64,000 nucleotides of DNA from Pseudomonas sp. GR 6-02 (lineage in GTDB: Bacteria; Pseudomonadota; Gammaproteobacteria; Pseudomonadales; Pseudomonadaceae). The translations under genes were made by a program, and so were the position numbers. Each line of letters opens with the position of its first letter. Positions within the stretch are counted from its first letter, which is position 1. Location of the stretch: positions 6,234,001-6,298,000 of the forward strand of contig NZ_CP011567.1 of assembly GCF_001655615.1 (NCBI RefSeq), given 5' to 3'. The notes under the pieces are model-generated. The model saw only the letters and a program-made list of their open reading frames with translations, made no database searches and had not been told where the DNA came from. Shown piece after piece: positions 43,164-52,530 of the stretch.

Positions 43164-44477
43164 ATGAACGCCCCCGTTCAGCAACCTGCCCCTAACCACC
43201 GGCACGTCGCCTCTTATTACGCCGCCAGCAGCCTGCCGCAACCCGACCTTCCAACACTCACAGGTGAGCTGGTTGCAGACGTGTGCGTGGTGGGCGGCGG
43301 GTTCTCGGGGCTGAACACCGCGCTGGAACTGGCTGAACGAGGCTTGCGCGTGGTGCTCCTTGAAGCGCACAAGATCGGTTGGGGCGCCAGCGGACGTAAT
43401 GGCGGGCAATTGATTCGCGGCGTCGGCCATGGCCTCGATCAGTTCACCAACGTGATCGGCGCAGACGGCGTGCGTCAGATGAAACTGATGGGACTGGAAG
43501 CGGTGGAAATCGTCCGACAGCGAATCGAGCGCTTTCAGATCGCTTGCGACCTGACCTGGGGCTACTGCGACCTCGCCAACAAGGCCCATGACCTGGAAGG
43601 CTTCGCTGAAGACGCCAGCGAGCTGCGCAGGCTCGGTTACCGTTACGAAACCCGTCTGCTGCAAGCCAACGAAATGCACAGCGTGGTGGGTTCCGATCGC
43701 TATGTCGGTGGTTTGATCGACATGGGCTCCGGGCATCTGCACCCACTGAACCTGGCACTGGGCGAAGCGGCCGCAGCCCGGCAATTGGGCGCCAAACTGT
43801 TTGAGCAATCGGCTGTAACCCGCATCGATTATGGCCGCGAGGTCAAGGTCCACACCGCCCGGGGCTCGGTCCGCGCCAAGACCCTGGTGCTGGGCTGCAA
43901 CGCCTACCTCAACGATCTCAACCCGCAACTTGGCGGCAAGGTGCTGCCCGCCGGCAGTTACATCATCGCCACCGAACCCTTGAGTGAAGAGCAGGCTCAC
44001 GCGCTGCTGCCGCAGAACATGGCGGTCTGCGATCAACGGGTAGCGCTGGATTATTACCGACTCTCGGCGGACCGCCGCCTGCTGTTCGGCGGCGCCTGCC
44101 ATTATTCAGGACGCGATCCGAAAGACATCGCCGCATACATGCGTCCGAAGATGCTGGCGGTGTTCCCGCAACTGGCCGGGGTGAAAATCGACTATCAGTG
44201 GGGCGGGATGATCGGCATCGGGGCTAATCGCCTGCCGCAGATCGGCCGGCTCAAGGAGCAACCGAATGTGTATTACGCCCAGGCCTATTCTGGTCATGGC
44301 GTAAACGCCACGCACCTGGCAGGCAAGTTGTTGGCTGAGGCCATCAGCGGCCAGCACAGTGGTGGTTTCGATCTGTTTGCCAAGGTGCCGCACATTACCT
44401 TTCCAGGCGGCAAACATTTGCGCTCGCCGTTGTTGGCGTTGGGAATGCTTTGGCATCGTCTTAAAGAACTGGCCTGA
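43164..44477 (+). CDS. FAD-dependent oxidoreductase, PauB/PuuB-like gamma-glutamylpolyamine oxidase
   Basis: 437 residues from MNAPVQQPAPNHRH at 43164; an ATG three codons earlier is possible. DAO-type flavin fold: DVCVVGGGFSGLNTALELAERG (about residues 38-59), GWGASGRNGGQLIRG and the C-terminal YAQAYSGHGVNATHLAGKL. The length and these motifs match PuuB/PauB oxidases, which oxidise gamma-glutamylated putrescine or related polyamines. Its place next to dadR and near pauR and the aldehyde dehydrogenase fits PA5309 (PauB4). PauR control is likely but not visible in the sequence. Confidence 0.87.
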   Translation: MNAPVQQPAPNHRHVASYYAASSLPQPDLPTLTGELVADVCVVGGGFSGLNTALELAERGLRVVLLEAHKIGWGASGRNGGQLIRGVGHGLDQFTNVIGADGVRQMKLMGLEAVEIVRQRIERFQIACDLTWGYCDLANKAHDLEGFAEDASELRRLGYRYETRLLQANEMHSVVGSDRYVGGLIDMGSGHLHPLNLALGEAAAARQLGAKLFEQSAVTRIDYGREVKVHTARGSVRAKTLVLGCNAYLNDLNPQLGGKVLPAGSYIIATEPLSEEQAHALLPQNMAVCDQRVALDYYRLSADRRLLFGGACHYSGRDPKDIAAYMRPKMLAVFPQLAGVKIDYQWGGMIGIGANRLPQIGRLKEQPNVYYAQAYSGHGVNATHLAGKLLAEAISGQHSGGFDLFAKVPHITFPGGKHLRSPLLALGMLWHRLKELA

Positions 44478-44478
44478 A

Positions 44479-44515
44479 CCCTTGCAGGAGCTGCCGAAGG
44501 CTGCACCTGCAAGGG
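44479..44515. terminator. Hairpin after the PauB-like gene
   Basis: CCCTTGCAGG and CCTGCAAGGG form a perfect 10-bp stem directly after the stop codon, with a 17-base loop and no T-run. It lies between convergent genes. Confidence 0.6.
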
Positions 44516-44528
44516 ATCGCGGTTCATC

Positions 44529-44774
44529 TCACAGATGCCAGAAAGGTTTAAGCCCCTCCTCCCGCGCCTGCTCCCGACTCAACCCGACATCCTTGAGTTG
44601 CTCCGGCGTCAGCTCCAACAACGCCTTACGCGTGTGCAGACGATGCCAGAACAGACCCCAGCGCCCCAGGCAGGACGGTGCGTTGCACATAATTGCCTCG
44701 CGCGCGCCGTTCTGTTGCCCTGCCGCCAGTTCCTGACTGTGTAACGTCAGCCGCACATCGCTCAAGCCGTTCAT
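44529..44774 (-). CDS. DUF1127 small protein
   Basis: 81 residues. The C-terminal half has the DUF1127 pattern: W..RLHTRKALLELTPEQLKDVGLSREQ, then EGLKPFW. The N-terminal half is variable. DUF1127 proteins are small, Arg-rich and linked in some bacteria to phosphate, RNA turnover or stress, but their role in Pseudomonas is uncertain. It is divergent from the aminotransferase-type regulator, 179 bp apart. Confidence 0.88.
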   Translation of the reverse strand: MNGLSDVRLTLHSQELAAGQQNGAREAIMCNAPSCLGRWGLFWHRLHTRKALLELTPEQLKDVGLSREQAREEGLKPFWHL

Positions 44775-44953
44775 TTTCGTCGCTCCTGTTTACTTGGGTA
44801 GCCAGAGCTTTCATGATGCGCGGACGGCAAAAAGCATTACAGATTCAACAGGGCAGTATTAATTCCATACAGTTTTTCTGTTCCAGCCTCTGAATCGCTT
44901 ATTTTTGCCCCATCTGTATTGGTTAACCGAATCACCCACATCGAGACTGCACC

Positions 44954-46375
44954 ATGACCCTTTACGTCAACCTCGCCGAGTTGCTCGGCACACGTATCGA
45001 ACAGGGCTTCTATCGCCCCGGTGACCGGCTACCCTCGGTGCGGGCGCTGAGTGTCGAGCACGGGGTCAGCCTGAGCACGGTGCAACAGGCCTATCGAGTG
45101 CTGGAAGACGTAGGCCTGGCGATGCCCAAACCCAAATCCGGCTATTTCGTACCGGTGAGCCGCGAACTGCCAGAGCTACCCGTGGTCGGCCGCCCAGCCC
45201 AACGACCGGTGGATATTTCACAGTGGGATCAGGTGCTGGAACTGATCCGCGCCGTGCCGCGCAAGGATGTCGTGCAGTTGGGCCGCGGTATGCCGGACAT
45301 CACCTCGCCGACCATGAAACCGCTGCTGCGCAACCTCGCACGTATCAGCCGCCAGCAGGACATGCGAGGCCTGTATTACGACAACATCTGCGGCACCCTC
45401 GAACTGCGCGAACAAATCGCCCGCCTGATGCTCGATTCCGGCTGCCAATTGAGCGCCAACGATCTGGTGATCACTACCGGTTGCCACGAAGCGCTGTCGA
45501 CCAGCATCCGCGCCATCTGCGGACCGGGTGACATCGTCGCAGTGGATTCGCCAAGCTTTCACGGCGCCATGCAGACCCTCAAGGGCCTGGGCATGAAAGC
45601 GCTGGAAATCCCCACCGACCCGCTCACCGGCATCAGCCTCGAAGCGTTGGAACTGGCGTTGGAGCAATGGCCGATCAAAGCCATACAGTTGACCCCCAAC
45701 TGTAACAACCCGCTGGGCTACATCATGCCGGAGTCACGCAAACGTGCGCTGTTGAACCTCGCACAGCGTTTCGACGTGGCGATTATCGAGGACGATGTGT
45801 ATGGCGAACTGGCCTACACCTACCCCCGCCCGCGCACGATCAAATCCTTCGACGAAGACGGCCGCGTCCTGCTCTGCAGTTCCTTTTCCAAGACCCTGGC
45901 ACCGGGCCTGCGCATTGGCTGGGTCGCGCCGGGCCGGTATCTGGAGCGCGTGCTGCACATGAAGTACATCAGCACCGGCTCCACCGCGACGCAACCACAG
46001 ATTGCGATTGCCGAATTTCTCAAGGCCGGGCACTTCGAACCACATTTGCGGCGGATGCGGATGCAATACCAGCGCAATCGCGACGCAATGATCGATTGGG
46101 TCACCCGTTATTTCCCGGCCGGCACCCGCGCCAGCCGTCCGCAAGGCAGCTTCATGCTGTGGGTTGAGCTGCCGGAGGGCTTCGACACCCTGAAACTCAA
46201 TCGTGCACTGCATGATCAGGGCGTACAGATTGCCGTGGGCAGTATCTTTTCCGCCTCGGGCAAATACCGTAATTGCCTGCGGATGAACTACGCTGCCAAA
46301 ACGACCCCGCAGATTGAAGAAGCTGTGCGCAAGGTCGGTGCGACAGCAATCAAACTGCTGGCGGAAACCGACTGA
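44954..46375 (+). CDS. MocR/GntR-type regulator with aminotransferase domain
   Basis: 473 residues. An N-terminal GntR winged helix (RPGDRLPSVRALSVEHGVSL, STVQQAYRVLED; residues 20-60) is fused to a fold-type I aminotransferase domain. The PLP-binding Lys is in CSSFSKTLAPGLRIGW near residue 316, and NCNNPLGY, EDDVYGEL and the terminal Arg in YRNCLRMNY complete the cofactor and carboxylate sites. MocR proteins use PLP to sense amino acids or vitamin B6 and control transport or metabolism. It also resembles PLP-dependent aminotransferases annotated simply as such. Target genes are not evident. Confidence 0.9.
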   Translation: MTLYVNLAELLGTRIEQGFYRPGDRLPSVRALSVEHGVSLSTVQQAYRVLEDVGLAMPKPKSGYFVPVSRELPELPVVGRPAQRPVDISQWDQVLELIRAVPRKDVVQLGRGMPDITSPTMKPLLRNLARISRQQDMRGLYYDNICGTLELREQIARLMLDSGCQLSANDLVITTGCHEALSTSIRAICGPGDIVAVDSPSFHGAMQTLKGLGMKALEIPTDPLTGISLEALELALEQWPIKAIQLTPNCNNPLGYIMPESRKRALLNLAQRFDVAIIEDDVYGELAYTYPRPRTIKSFDEDGRVLLCSSFSKTLAPGLRIGWVAPGRYLERVLHMKYISTGSTATQPQIAIAEFLKAGHFEPHLRRMRMQYQRNRDAMIDWVTRYFPAGTRASRPQGSFMLWVELPEGFDTLKLNRALHDQGVQIAVGSIFSASGKYRNCLRMNYAAKTTPQIEEAVRKVGATAIKLLAETD

Positions 46376-46431
46376 CCTTTCTTCGGGATACGGCGTCCAT
46401 ATGCTATCCGCCACCATCCGGAATATGCGCC

Positions 46432-48003
46432 GTGAGAATCAGACAGCCCCTGCTTGCTCTGCTGTTACTCGCCTCGTTCCTGGGTGGCTGCACGACGCTC
46501 CACGTCCCTCGCGAACCGAGCCAGGCCCTGCCGGCGACCGACTCTGCTTTCGGCCGCTCGATCCAGGCCCAGGCCGCTCCCCACCAGGGTCAGTCGGGCT
46601 TCCGCTTGCTATCCGATAGCACCGAGGCCTTCACCGCCCGCGCCGAGCTGATTCGAAATGCCCAAAGCAGCCTCGATTTGCAGTATTACATCGTCCATGA
46701 CGGCATCAGCACACGGATACTGATCAGCGAGCTGCTCAAAGCCGCCGACCGAGGCGTGCGGGTGCGGATTCTGCTCGACGACACCACCAGCGATGGCCTG
46801 GACCAGATCATCGCAACCCTCGCTGTCCATCCGAAGATTCAGATCCGCGTCTTCAACCCGCTGCACCTGGGCCGCAGCACCGTCGTGACGCGTACCATGG
46901 GCCGGCTGTTCAACCTGTCGCAGCAACATCGCCGCATGCACAACAAACTGTGGGTGGCGGACAATAGCGTGGCAATCGTGGGCGGGCGCAACCTGGGGGA
47001 TGAGTATTTCGATGCCGAGCCCAAACTGAATTTCACCGACATCGACATGCTCAGTGTCGGCCCGGTTGCAGAGCAGTTGGGACACAGCTTCGACCAATAC
47101 TGGAACAGCGCCCTGAGCAAGCCGATCGAGCAGTTTCTCTCAAGCAGGCCGAGCGCCAGGGACCTGAGAAATACCCGGACCCGCCTGGACGAATCCCTGG
47201 AAGAAACGCGCAAACAGAACCACGCGCTCTATCTGCAGTTGATGACCTACACCACTCATCCACGCATGGACGTCTGGCGGCAGGAATTGATCTGGGCCTG
47301 GAACAAGGCGCTATGGGACGCACCGAGCAAGGTGTTGTCCGACGGAGAACCTGATCCGCACTTGCTGCTGACCGCCCAGTTGGCGCCTGAACTCAACGGG
47401 GTCAGCAAAGAGCTGATCATGATCTCGGCCTACGTCGTACCCGGCCAACCGGGACTGGTGTACCTGACCGGTCGCGCCGATGCCGGGGTGTCGGTCAGTT
47501 TGCTGACCAACTCACTGGAAGCCACCGATGTTCCCGCCGTGCATGGTGGGTATGCGCCTTATCGCAAAGCCTTGCTGGAGCATGGCGTGCAGCTGTTCGA
47601 ATTACGCCGCCAGCCCGGGGACAACGGCGGCAGCGGACCGAGCCTGTTTCACAGAGGATCATCCAACCAAAGCTCCGATTCCAGCCTGCACAGCAAGGCC
47701 ATGATCTTCGACCGACAAAAAACCTTCATCGGCTCATTCAATTTCGACCCGCGCTCGGTGCTCTGGAACACCGAAGTCGGGGTGCTGGTGGACAACCCGG
47801 AACTTGCCGAGCGTGTGCGCGAACTGGCGCTGGAGGGTATGGCCCCGGCCCTCAGCTATCACGCGCGACTGGAAAAGGGTCAGATAGTCTGGATCACCGA
47901 AGACGACGGTAAGCAGCACACATTGACCAAGGAACCGGGGAGCTGGTGGCGGCATTTCAATTCGTGGTTCAGCAGTACGATTGGCCTGGAGAAAATGCTG
48001 TAG
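46432..48003 (+). CDS. Phospholipase D-family lipoprotein (cardiolipin-synthase-like)
   Basis: 523 residues starting GTG (MRIRQPLLALLLLASFLGGC), a lipoprotein signal with the lipobox LGGC at residues 17-20. Two HKD motifs are present, HNKLWVADN near residue 169 and HSKAMIFD near residue 420, each followed by the GG/GS...N residues (VGGRNLGDEYF, IGSFNFDPRS). These catalyse phosphodiester transfer, as in ClsC-type cardiolipin synthases and periplasmic PLDs. The Cys anchor places it on the outer or inner membrane facing the periplasm. It is 56 bp after the MocR-type gene. The reaction is inferred from the family. Confidence 0.88.
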   Translation: MRIRQPLLALLLLASFLGGCTTLHVPREPSQALPATDSAFGRSIQAQAAPHQGQSGFRLLSDSTEAFTARAELIRNAQSSLDLQYYIVHDGISTRILISELLKAADRGVRVRILLDDTTSDGLDQIIATLAVHPKIQIRVFNPLHLGRSTVVTRTMGRLFNLSQQHRRMHNKLWVADNSVAIVGGRNLGDEYFDAEPKLNFTDIDMLSVGPVAEQLGHSFDQYWNSALSKPIEQFLSSRPSARDLRNTRTRLDESLEETRKQNHALYLQLMTYTTHPRMDVWRQELIWAWNKALWDAPSKVLSDGEPDPHLLLTAQLAPELNGVSKELIMISAYVVPGQPGLVYLTGRADAGVSVSLLTNSLEATDVPAVHGGYAPYRKALLEHGVQLFELRRQPGDNGGSGPSLFHRGSSNQSSDSSLHSKAMIFDRQKTFIGSFNFDPRSVLWNTEVGVLVDNPELAERVRELALEGMAPALSYHARLEKGQIVWITEDDGKQHTLTKEPGSWWRHFNSWFSSTIGLEKML

Positions 48004-48023
48004 TCAGGAGTCTGGTGATAAAT

Positions 48024-48155
48024 TGTGGCGAGGGAGCTTGCTCCCGCTCGGCTGCGCAGCAGTCGCAAATCGACGTCCACGCTCCACCTGAGTAAGCGAC
48101 AGCACATGATTTAGGGCCGCTGCGCGCCCCAGCGGGAGCAAGCTCCCTCGCCACA
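48024..48155. repeat. Pair of inverted REP elements
   Basis: TGTGGCGAGGGAGCTTGCTC.. at 48024-48048 and its exact complement at 48131-48155, between convergent genes. The segment between them shows no gene. Confidence 0.85.
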
Positions 48156-48170
48156 GGTTTTGTGCAGCGC

Positions 48171-49316
48171 TCAGGCCGGCTCGGCAACCACTCCAAACGC
48201 CCCTTGCCGCGATACCAGAATCACCAACCCCAACGCGCCCGCCGCCATCAGCAACGGCAAGGCATGCCCGCTGACCCACTGGCTCCCGGCACCGGCCGCC
48301 AACGGCCCGATCAGGCAACCGATCCCCCACAGCTGCGCGATATGGGCATTGGCCCGCACCAGCGCATCGTCGCGGTAACGCTCACCGATCAGGATCAGCG
48401 ACAAGGTGAACAGACCGCCGGCGCTGGCGCCAAACAACACCCACAGCGGCCAGATCAGCAACGTATCGATCAGCAATGGAATCGCCAGGCTCGACAGCAG
48501 CAAGAGCATCGCGCAGCCGGTAAACAATGTACGCCGCGACAAGCGATCAGCCAGCGCACCAATCGGCAATTGCAGCAAGGCATCCCCCACCACCACCGTA
48601 CTGACCATCGCCAGGGCGATTTCCGTGGTGAAGCCCTGACGCAGGCAGTAGACCGGCAACAAGGTCAGGATCATCGCTTCGAACGCAGCAAACAGCGACA
48701 CCGCCCAGGCAATTGCCGGCAGGCCGCGGCAGAAGTTCAGCAAATCGTTGAGGGTCACGCTGCAGGCCTCACTGGTGGGCGCTCCGCTACGGCCCAGCAG
48801 CAGGAACGGTGACGTCATCAGCAAACCGACGCCCACCCAGAAACCGTAATCGTGCTCGGTGCCCAACGCCCCCAACAGTAGCGGCCCGGCCAGCTGACTC
48901 AGCGCATAACTGCTGCCATACAGCGCTACCAATCGGCCGCGCCATTGCTCGACCACCAGTTGGTTGATCCAGCTTTCACCAAGGATGAAGACGAGTGTCA
49001 GGATCACCCCGATCATCAACCGCAGCACCAGCCAGATCGGGTAGCTCGGCCATAGCGCTAGCAAGCCGATGGACACCGCCCCGGCCCACAGGCACAGGCG
49101 CATCAGATTGGCCGTGCCAAGACGGGCCGCGAGATGGCTGGAGATCTTCGCCCCCAGCAACACGCCAATGGCCGGCATCGCCGCCATCACGCCAATCGCG
49201 AACGAGCCGTAACCCCAGCCTTCCAGGCGCAGCGACACTAACGGCATGCTGACGCCCAGGGCCAGGCCGACACTCAAGACAGACGCCAAGACGGCGAAAT
49301 AAGTCGCCCAACGCAT
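48171..49316 (-). CDS. MFS transporter (YcaD/UMF-like)
   Basis: 381 residues and about twelve membrane helices. The first loop motif is LRLEGWGYGSFAIGVMAAMPAIGVLLGA and the conserved charged loops (ARLGTANLM, GALADRLSRRTLF) are in the family positions. It is convergent with the phospholipase D gene and corresponds in place to PA5311. The substrate is unknown; relatives such as YcaD are uncharacterised. Confidence 0.87.
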   Translation of the reverse strand: MRWATYFAVLASVLSVGLALGVSMPLVSLRLEGWGYGSFAIGVMAAMPAIGVLLGAKISSHLAARLGTANLMRLCLWAGAVSIGLLALWPSYPIWLVLRLMIGVILTLVFILGESWINQLVVEQWRGRLVALYGSSYALSQLAGPLLLGALGTEHDYGFWVGVGLLMTSPFLLLGRSGAPTSEACSVTLNDLLNFCRGLPAIAWAVSLFAAFEAMILTLLPVYCLRQGFTTEIALAMVSTVVVGDALLQLPIGALADRLSRRTLFTGCAMLLLLSSLAIPLLIDTLLIWPLWVLFGASAGGLFTLSLILIGERYRDDALVRANAHIAQLWGIGCLIGPLAAGAGSQWVSGHALPLLMAAGALGLVILVSRQGAFGVVAEPA

Positions 49317-49364
49317 GTTCCACGCTCCTGTGGATTGTTATTTTTACTGGCCGCACAAAGTAAA

Positions 49365-49454
49365 TGTGGGAGCGGGCTTGCTCGCGAAGAGGCCATCACA
49401 TCCAACATCATCGTTGGCTGTTACGGCGCCTTCGCGAGCAAGCCCGCTCCCACA
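49365..49454. repeat. REP-type inverted repeat
   Basis: TGTGGGAGCGGGCTTGCTCG.. and its complement ..CGAGCAAGCCCGCTCCCACA frame a 40-base centre. It lies between the MFS transporter and the aldehyde dehydrogenase gene and may end the latter's transcript. Confidence 0.85.
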
Positions 49455-49505
49455 GGGGATCTGTGTCACTCGGGAGCCCGATGTTCGATCGGGCTCCACA
49501 CAGGC

Positions 49506-50999
49506 TTACAACTTGATCCAGGTCGCCTTCAGCTCCGTGTACTTGTCGAACGCGTGCAATGACTTGTCGCGACCGTTGCCGGACTGTTTGAAGCCACCGA
49601 ACGGCGCGGTCATGTCGCCGCCATCGTACTGGTTGACCCAAACGCTACCCGCACGCAATGCCTTGGCGGTGAGGTGGGCCTTCGAGATGTCCGTGGTCCA
49701 TACTGCCGCCGCGAGGCCGTAAGGGGTGTCGTTGGCAATCGCAACGGCTTCTTCGGCGGTATCGAAAGTGATCACCGACAACACCGGGCCAAAGATTTCT
49801 TCCTGGGCAATTTTCATCGCGTTGCTGACACCGTCGAAAATCGTCGGCTCGACGTAGGTGCCCCCGGTTTCCTGAAGAATACGCTTGCCACCAGCCACCA
49901 GTTTGGCGCCATCGGAGTGACCGGATTCGATGTAGGACAGCACGGTGTTCATCTGCTGGGTATCCACCAGCGCACCGACGTTGGTCGCCGGGTCCAGCGG
50001 ATTGCCTGGCTTCCAGGCCTTGAGGGCTTCGATTACCAGCGGCAGGAATTTGTCTTTGATCGAACGCTCGACCAGCAAGCGCGAACCGGCGGTGCAGACT
50101 TCGCCCTGGTTGAAGGCAATAGCGCTGGCAGCCGATTCGGCGGCGGCTTGCAGGTCCGGCGCATCGGCGAACACGATGTTCGGGCTCTTGCCACCGGCTT
50201 CGAGCCAGACACGCTTCATGTTCGATTCGCCGGAGTAGATCAGCAGTTGCTTGGCGATCTTGGTCGAACCGGTGAACACCAAGGTGTCGACATCATTGTG
50301 CAAGGCCAGGGCCTTGCCGACGGTATGACCGTAACCCGGCAGCACGTTCAGCACACCTTTCGGGATGCCGGCTTCAACTGCCAGCGCTGCAATACGAATA
50401 GCAGTCAGCGGCGATTTTTCCGAAGGCTTGAGGATCACTGAGTTACCGGTGGACAGCGCCGGGCCGAGTTTCCAGCAGGCCATCATCAACGGGAAGTTCC
50501 ACGGCACGATCGCACCGACCACACCGACCGGCTCGCGAGTCACCAGCCCCAACTGATCGTGCGGGGTGGCGGCGACTTCGTCGTAGAGCTTGTCGATGGC
50601 CTCACCACTCCAGCTCAGGGCTTGCGCCGCGCCAGGAACGTCGATGTACAGGGAATCGCTGATCGGCTTGCCCATGTCCAGGGTTTCGAGCAGGGCCAGC
50701 TCTTCGGCGTGCTGTTTCAGCAGGCCGGCAAAACGAATCATGGTGGCTTTGCGCTTGGTCGGCGCCAGGCGCGACCAGGCGCCGGAATTGAACGTGGCGC
50801 GAGCGTTTTCCACGGCGCGCTGGGCGTCGGCGGCGTCACAGCTGGCAATCTTGCCCAGCAGACGGCCATCGACAGGGCTGATGCACTCGAACGTTTCACC
50901 GGAGACTGCATCGGTGTATTCGCCATTGATGTAGGCACGGCCTTCGATCTTCAGATCGCGAGCCCGTTGTTCCCAGTCGGCACGAGTCAGGGTGGTCAT
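49506..50999 (-). CDS. Aldehyde dehydrogenase KauB/PauC type
   Basis: 497-residue NAD(P)-dependent dehydrogenase. The active-site Cys is in FNQGEVCTAGSR near residue 302 and the general base Glu in LEAGGKSPN near 268. The cofactor motif is FTGSTKIAKQLL and VPWNFPLMM binds the backbone. It starts TRADWEQRARDLKIEGRAYINGEYTDA like KauB. In P. aeruginosa PA5312 (KauB/PauC) oxidises aminoaldehydes from agmatine, putrescine and cadaverine breakdown, such as 4-guanidinobutyraldehyde and gamma-glutamyl aminobutyraldehyde. This fits the nearby pauB and pauR genes. Confidence 0.92.
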   Translation of the reverse strand: MTTLTRADWEQRARDLKIEGRAYINGEYTDAVSGETFECISPVDGRLLGKIASCDAADAQRAVENARATFNSGAWSRLAPTKRKATMIRFAGLLKQHAEELALLETLDMGKPISDSLYIDVPGAAQALSWSGEAIDKLYDEVAATPHDQLGLVTREPVGVVGAIVPWNFPLMMACWKLGPALSTGNSVILKPSEKSPLTAIRIAALAVEAGIPKGVLNVLPGYGHTVGKALALHNDVDTLVFTGSTKIAKQLLIYSGESNMKRVWLEAGGKSPNIVFADAPDLQAAAESAASAIAFNQGEVCTAGSRLLVERSIKDKFLPLVIEALKAWKPGNPLDPATNVGALVDTQQMNTVLSYIESGHSDGAKLVAGGKRILQETGGTYVEPTIFDGVSNAMKIAQEEIFGPVLSVITFDTAEEAVAIANDTPYGLAAAVWTTDISKAHLTAKALRAGSVWVNQYDGGDMTAPFGGFKQSGNGRDKSLHAFDKYTELKATWIKL

Positions 51000-51235
51000 A
51001 CGAGTGTCCTCCTCTTATTGAATACGAGCGCCCGCGCTCTTCGCGGGTGCTGTCAGGAATTCTGCCCGGCCAGCCTGCTTTTCGGCTCAAGGCAACCGTT
51101 ACCCTAAACCAGCGACGGGTGAAGTTTCAATATATTTGACAAAGGGCCGTTAAATGGCCTTGCGATGTTCATTTTAATAAACATAGACTTTCAACTTTCC
51201 AGTCAGTCGCGCCGCAATCACGTGGGAATACCAAC

Positions 51236-51598
51236 ATGAGCATTCAGGATATCGTCGATTTCAGTCAGGCCACCACCCAGCCCGATCGCTATCGGCCAGA
51301 CCCGGCCAAAGTCCTCAAGGGCGACCCCGAACAAACGGTGTACAACCACTACAACAGCCCGTGCGGCCAGATGAGTGCAGGTGTCTGGGAAGGCGAAGTC
51401 GGTCAGTGGCGGGTGAACTACACCGAACACGAATACTGCGAAATCGTTCAGGGGGTGTCAGTGCTTCGCGATGACAACGGCGGCGCCAAGACCCTGCGCG
51501 TGGGCGATCGCTTCGTGATTCCGGCCGGTTTCAAAGGCACCTGGGAAGTGCTGGAGCCGTGCCGCAAGATTTATGTGGTGTTTGAACAGAAGGCTTGA
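51236..51598 (+). CDS. Cupin domain protein (cupin_3)
   Basis: 120 residues of a single beta barrel. Motifs: WRVNYTEHEYCEIVQG (about residues 59-75) and GDRFVIPAGFKGTWEV. One metal-binding His of classical cupins is replaced, as is usual in this subfamily. It is divergent from the aldehyde dehydrogenase, 236 bp apart, and may share its regulation. Related proteins sit in polyamine and amino acid catabolic loci (PA5314-like position). The function is unknown. Confidence 0.87.
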   Translation: MSIQDIVDFSQATTQPDRYRPDPAKVLKGDPEQTVYNHYNSPCGQMSAGVWEGEVGQWRVNYTEHEYCEIVQGVSVLRDDNGGAKTLRVGDRFVIPAGFKGTWEVLEPCRKIYVVFEQKA

Positions 51599-51628
51599 GG
51601 GTTTGTGCCGCTTGAACCGACAGGCAAC

Positions 51629-51663
51629 AAAAAAGGCCCGTATCTCGCGATACGGGCCTTTTT
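51629..51663. terminator. Bidirectional rho-independent terminator
   Basis: AAAAAAGGCCCGTATC and GATACGGGCCTTTTT form a strong 11-bp GC-rich stem around TCGC with A and T tracts on both sides. It serves the cupin gene on the plus strand and rpmB-rpmG on the minus strand. Confidence 0.93.
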
Positions 51664-51682
51664 CGTAAGGAGGAAAAATCAA

Positions 51683-51838
51683 TTACTTGATTTTGCCTTC
51701 TTTGTAGATCACGTGCTTACGAACAACCGGATCATATTTCTTGATCTCGATTTTGTCCGGAGTAGTGCGCTTGTTCTTGTCGGTAGTGTAGAAGTGACCA
51801 GTACCGGCGCTCGAAATCAAACGAATCAATTCACGCAT
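51683..51838 (-). CDS. rpmG: 50S ribosomal protein L33
   Basis: 51 residues, beginning [19 protein letters not shown] and ending YKEGKIK, the standard C-terminal motif of cysteine-free L33. AGGGAG stands six bases upstream of the ATG. It follows rpmB by 11 bases on the same strand; the pair is conserved across proteobacteria. L33 lies near the ribosomal E site. This variant has no zinc-binding cysteines. Confidence 0.97.
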   Translation of the reverse strand: MRELIRLISSAGTGHFYTTDKNKRTTPDKIEIKKYDPVVRKHVIYKEGKIK

Positions 51839-51849
51839 GATTAGCTCCC

Positions 51850-52083
51850 TTAGATCTTGCCATCGCGACGGATTTCGGCCAGCACGACATCAATGCCACG
51901 CTTGTCGATGATACGCATGCCTTTGGCAGATACGCGCAGACGCACAAAACGTTTCTCGGACTCAACCCAGAAGCGGTGATGCTGCAGGTTCGGCAGGAAA
52001 CGACGACGGGTTTTGTTGTTTGCGTGGGAAATGTTATTCCCAGTCACCGGACCCTTACCGGTAACTTGACAGACTCTCGACAT
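51850..52083 (-). CDS. rpmB: 50S ribosomal protein L28
   Basis: 77 residues, beginning [20 protein letters not shown] and ending EIRRDGKI. The L28 motif [17 protein letters not shown] is present. It is the first gene of the rpmB-rpmG operon. It assembles late in the 50S subunit. Confidence 0.97.
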   Translation of the reverse strand: MSRVCQVTGKGPVTGNNISHANNKTRRRFLPNLQHHRFWVESEKRFVRLRVSAKGMRIIDKRGIDVVLAEIRRDGKI

Positions 52084-52530
52084 GCCTCAGCCCTCTAAAA
52101 CCACATGCCCAACCCGGCATGGGTTGGCCGCTTAATCTCTCAGTCATTTGGCGCCAGGCGCCGCGTTTCTTTAAGGGTCTTACCGGCTACACCTACAAAC
52201 GAAGGAACCGGGCCCCTAGAAAAGAGCGCTGCTTTATACCAGAAAGACCAGAGAGCAACAACAACCGGTGTGAATTGAGTTGATAAAAACCCGTTTTTTC
52301 GGGCGCCGAGCGCCTTGGGCAAAGGCTAAGCCCGATAGCGACCGCTCGTCGCAGAGAATCGGCCAACGGGACAATTCAGGGTTTTTCTCAACCGTCACTC
52401 ACCGAAAACAATCGCCCATACCCCCCTGAAAATGAAAAAGGGGATAGTCATTTGCAAAAGAGCCCACTAGGGTAAGCCTTTTCCAGACTGCACTTGCAGA
52501 TGGGCCTTCGATCTGTAAAGGAATCCGACC
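52084..52530. other. Divergent region between rpmB and the peptide-binding protein gene
   Basis: 447 bases with no convincing gene. The rpmB promoter and leader lie on the left. CCCGTTTTTTCGGG near 52290 is a weak stem. The right part should carry the promoter of the ABC substrate-binding gene. A 60-codon minus-strand frame (52140-52322) was judged chance. Confidence 0.5.
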
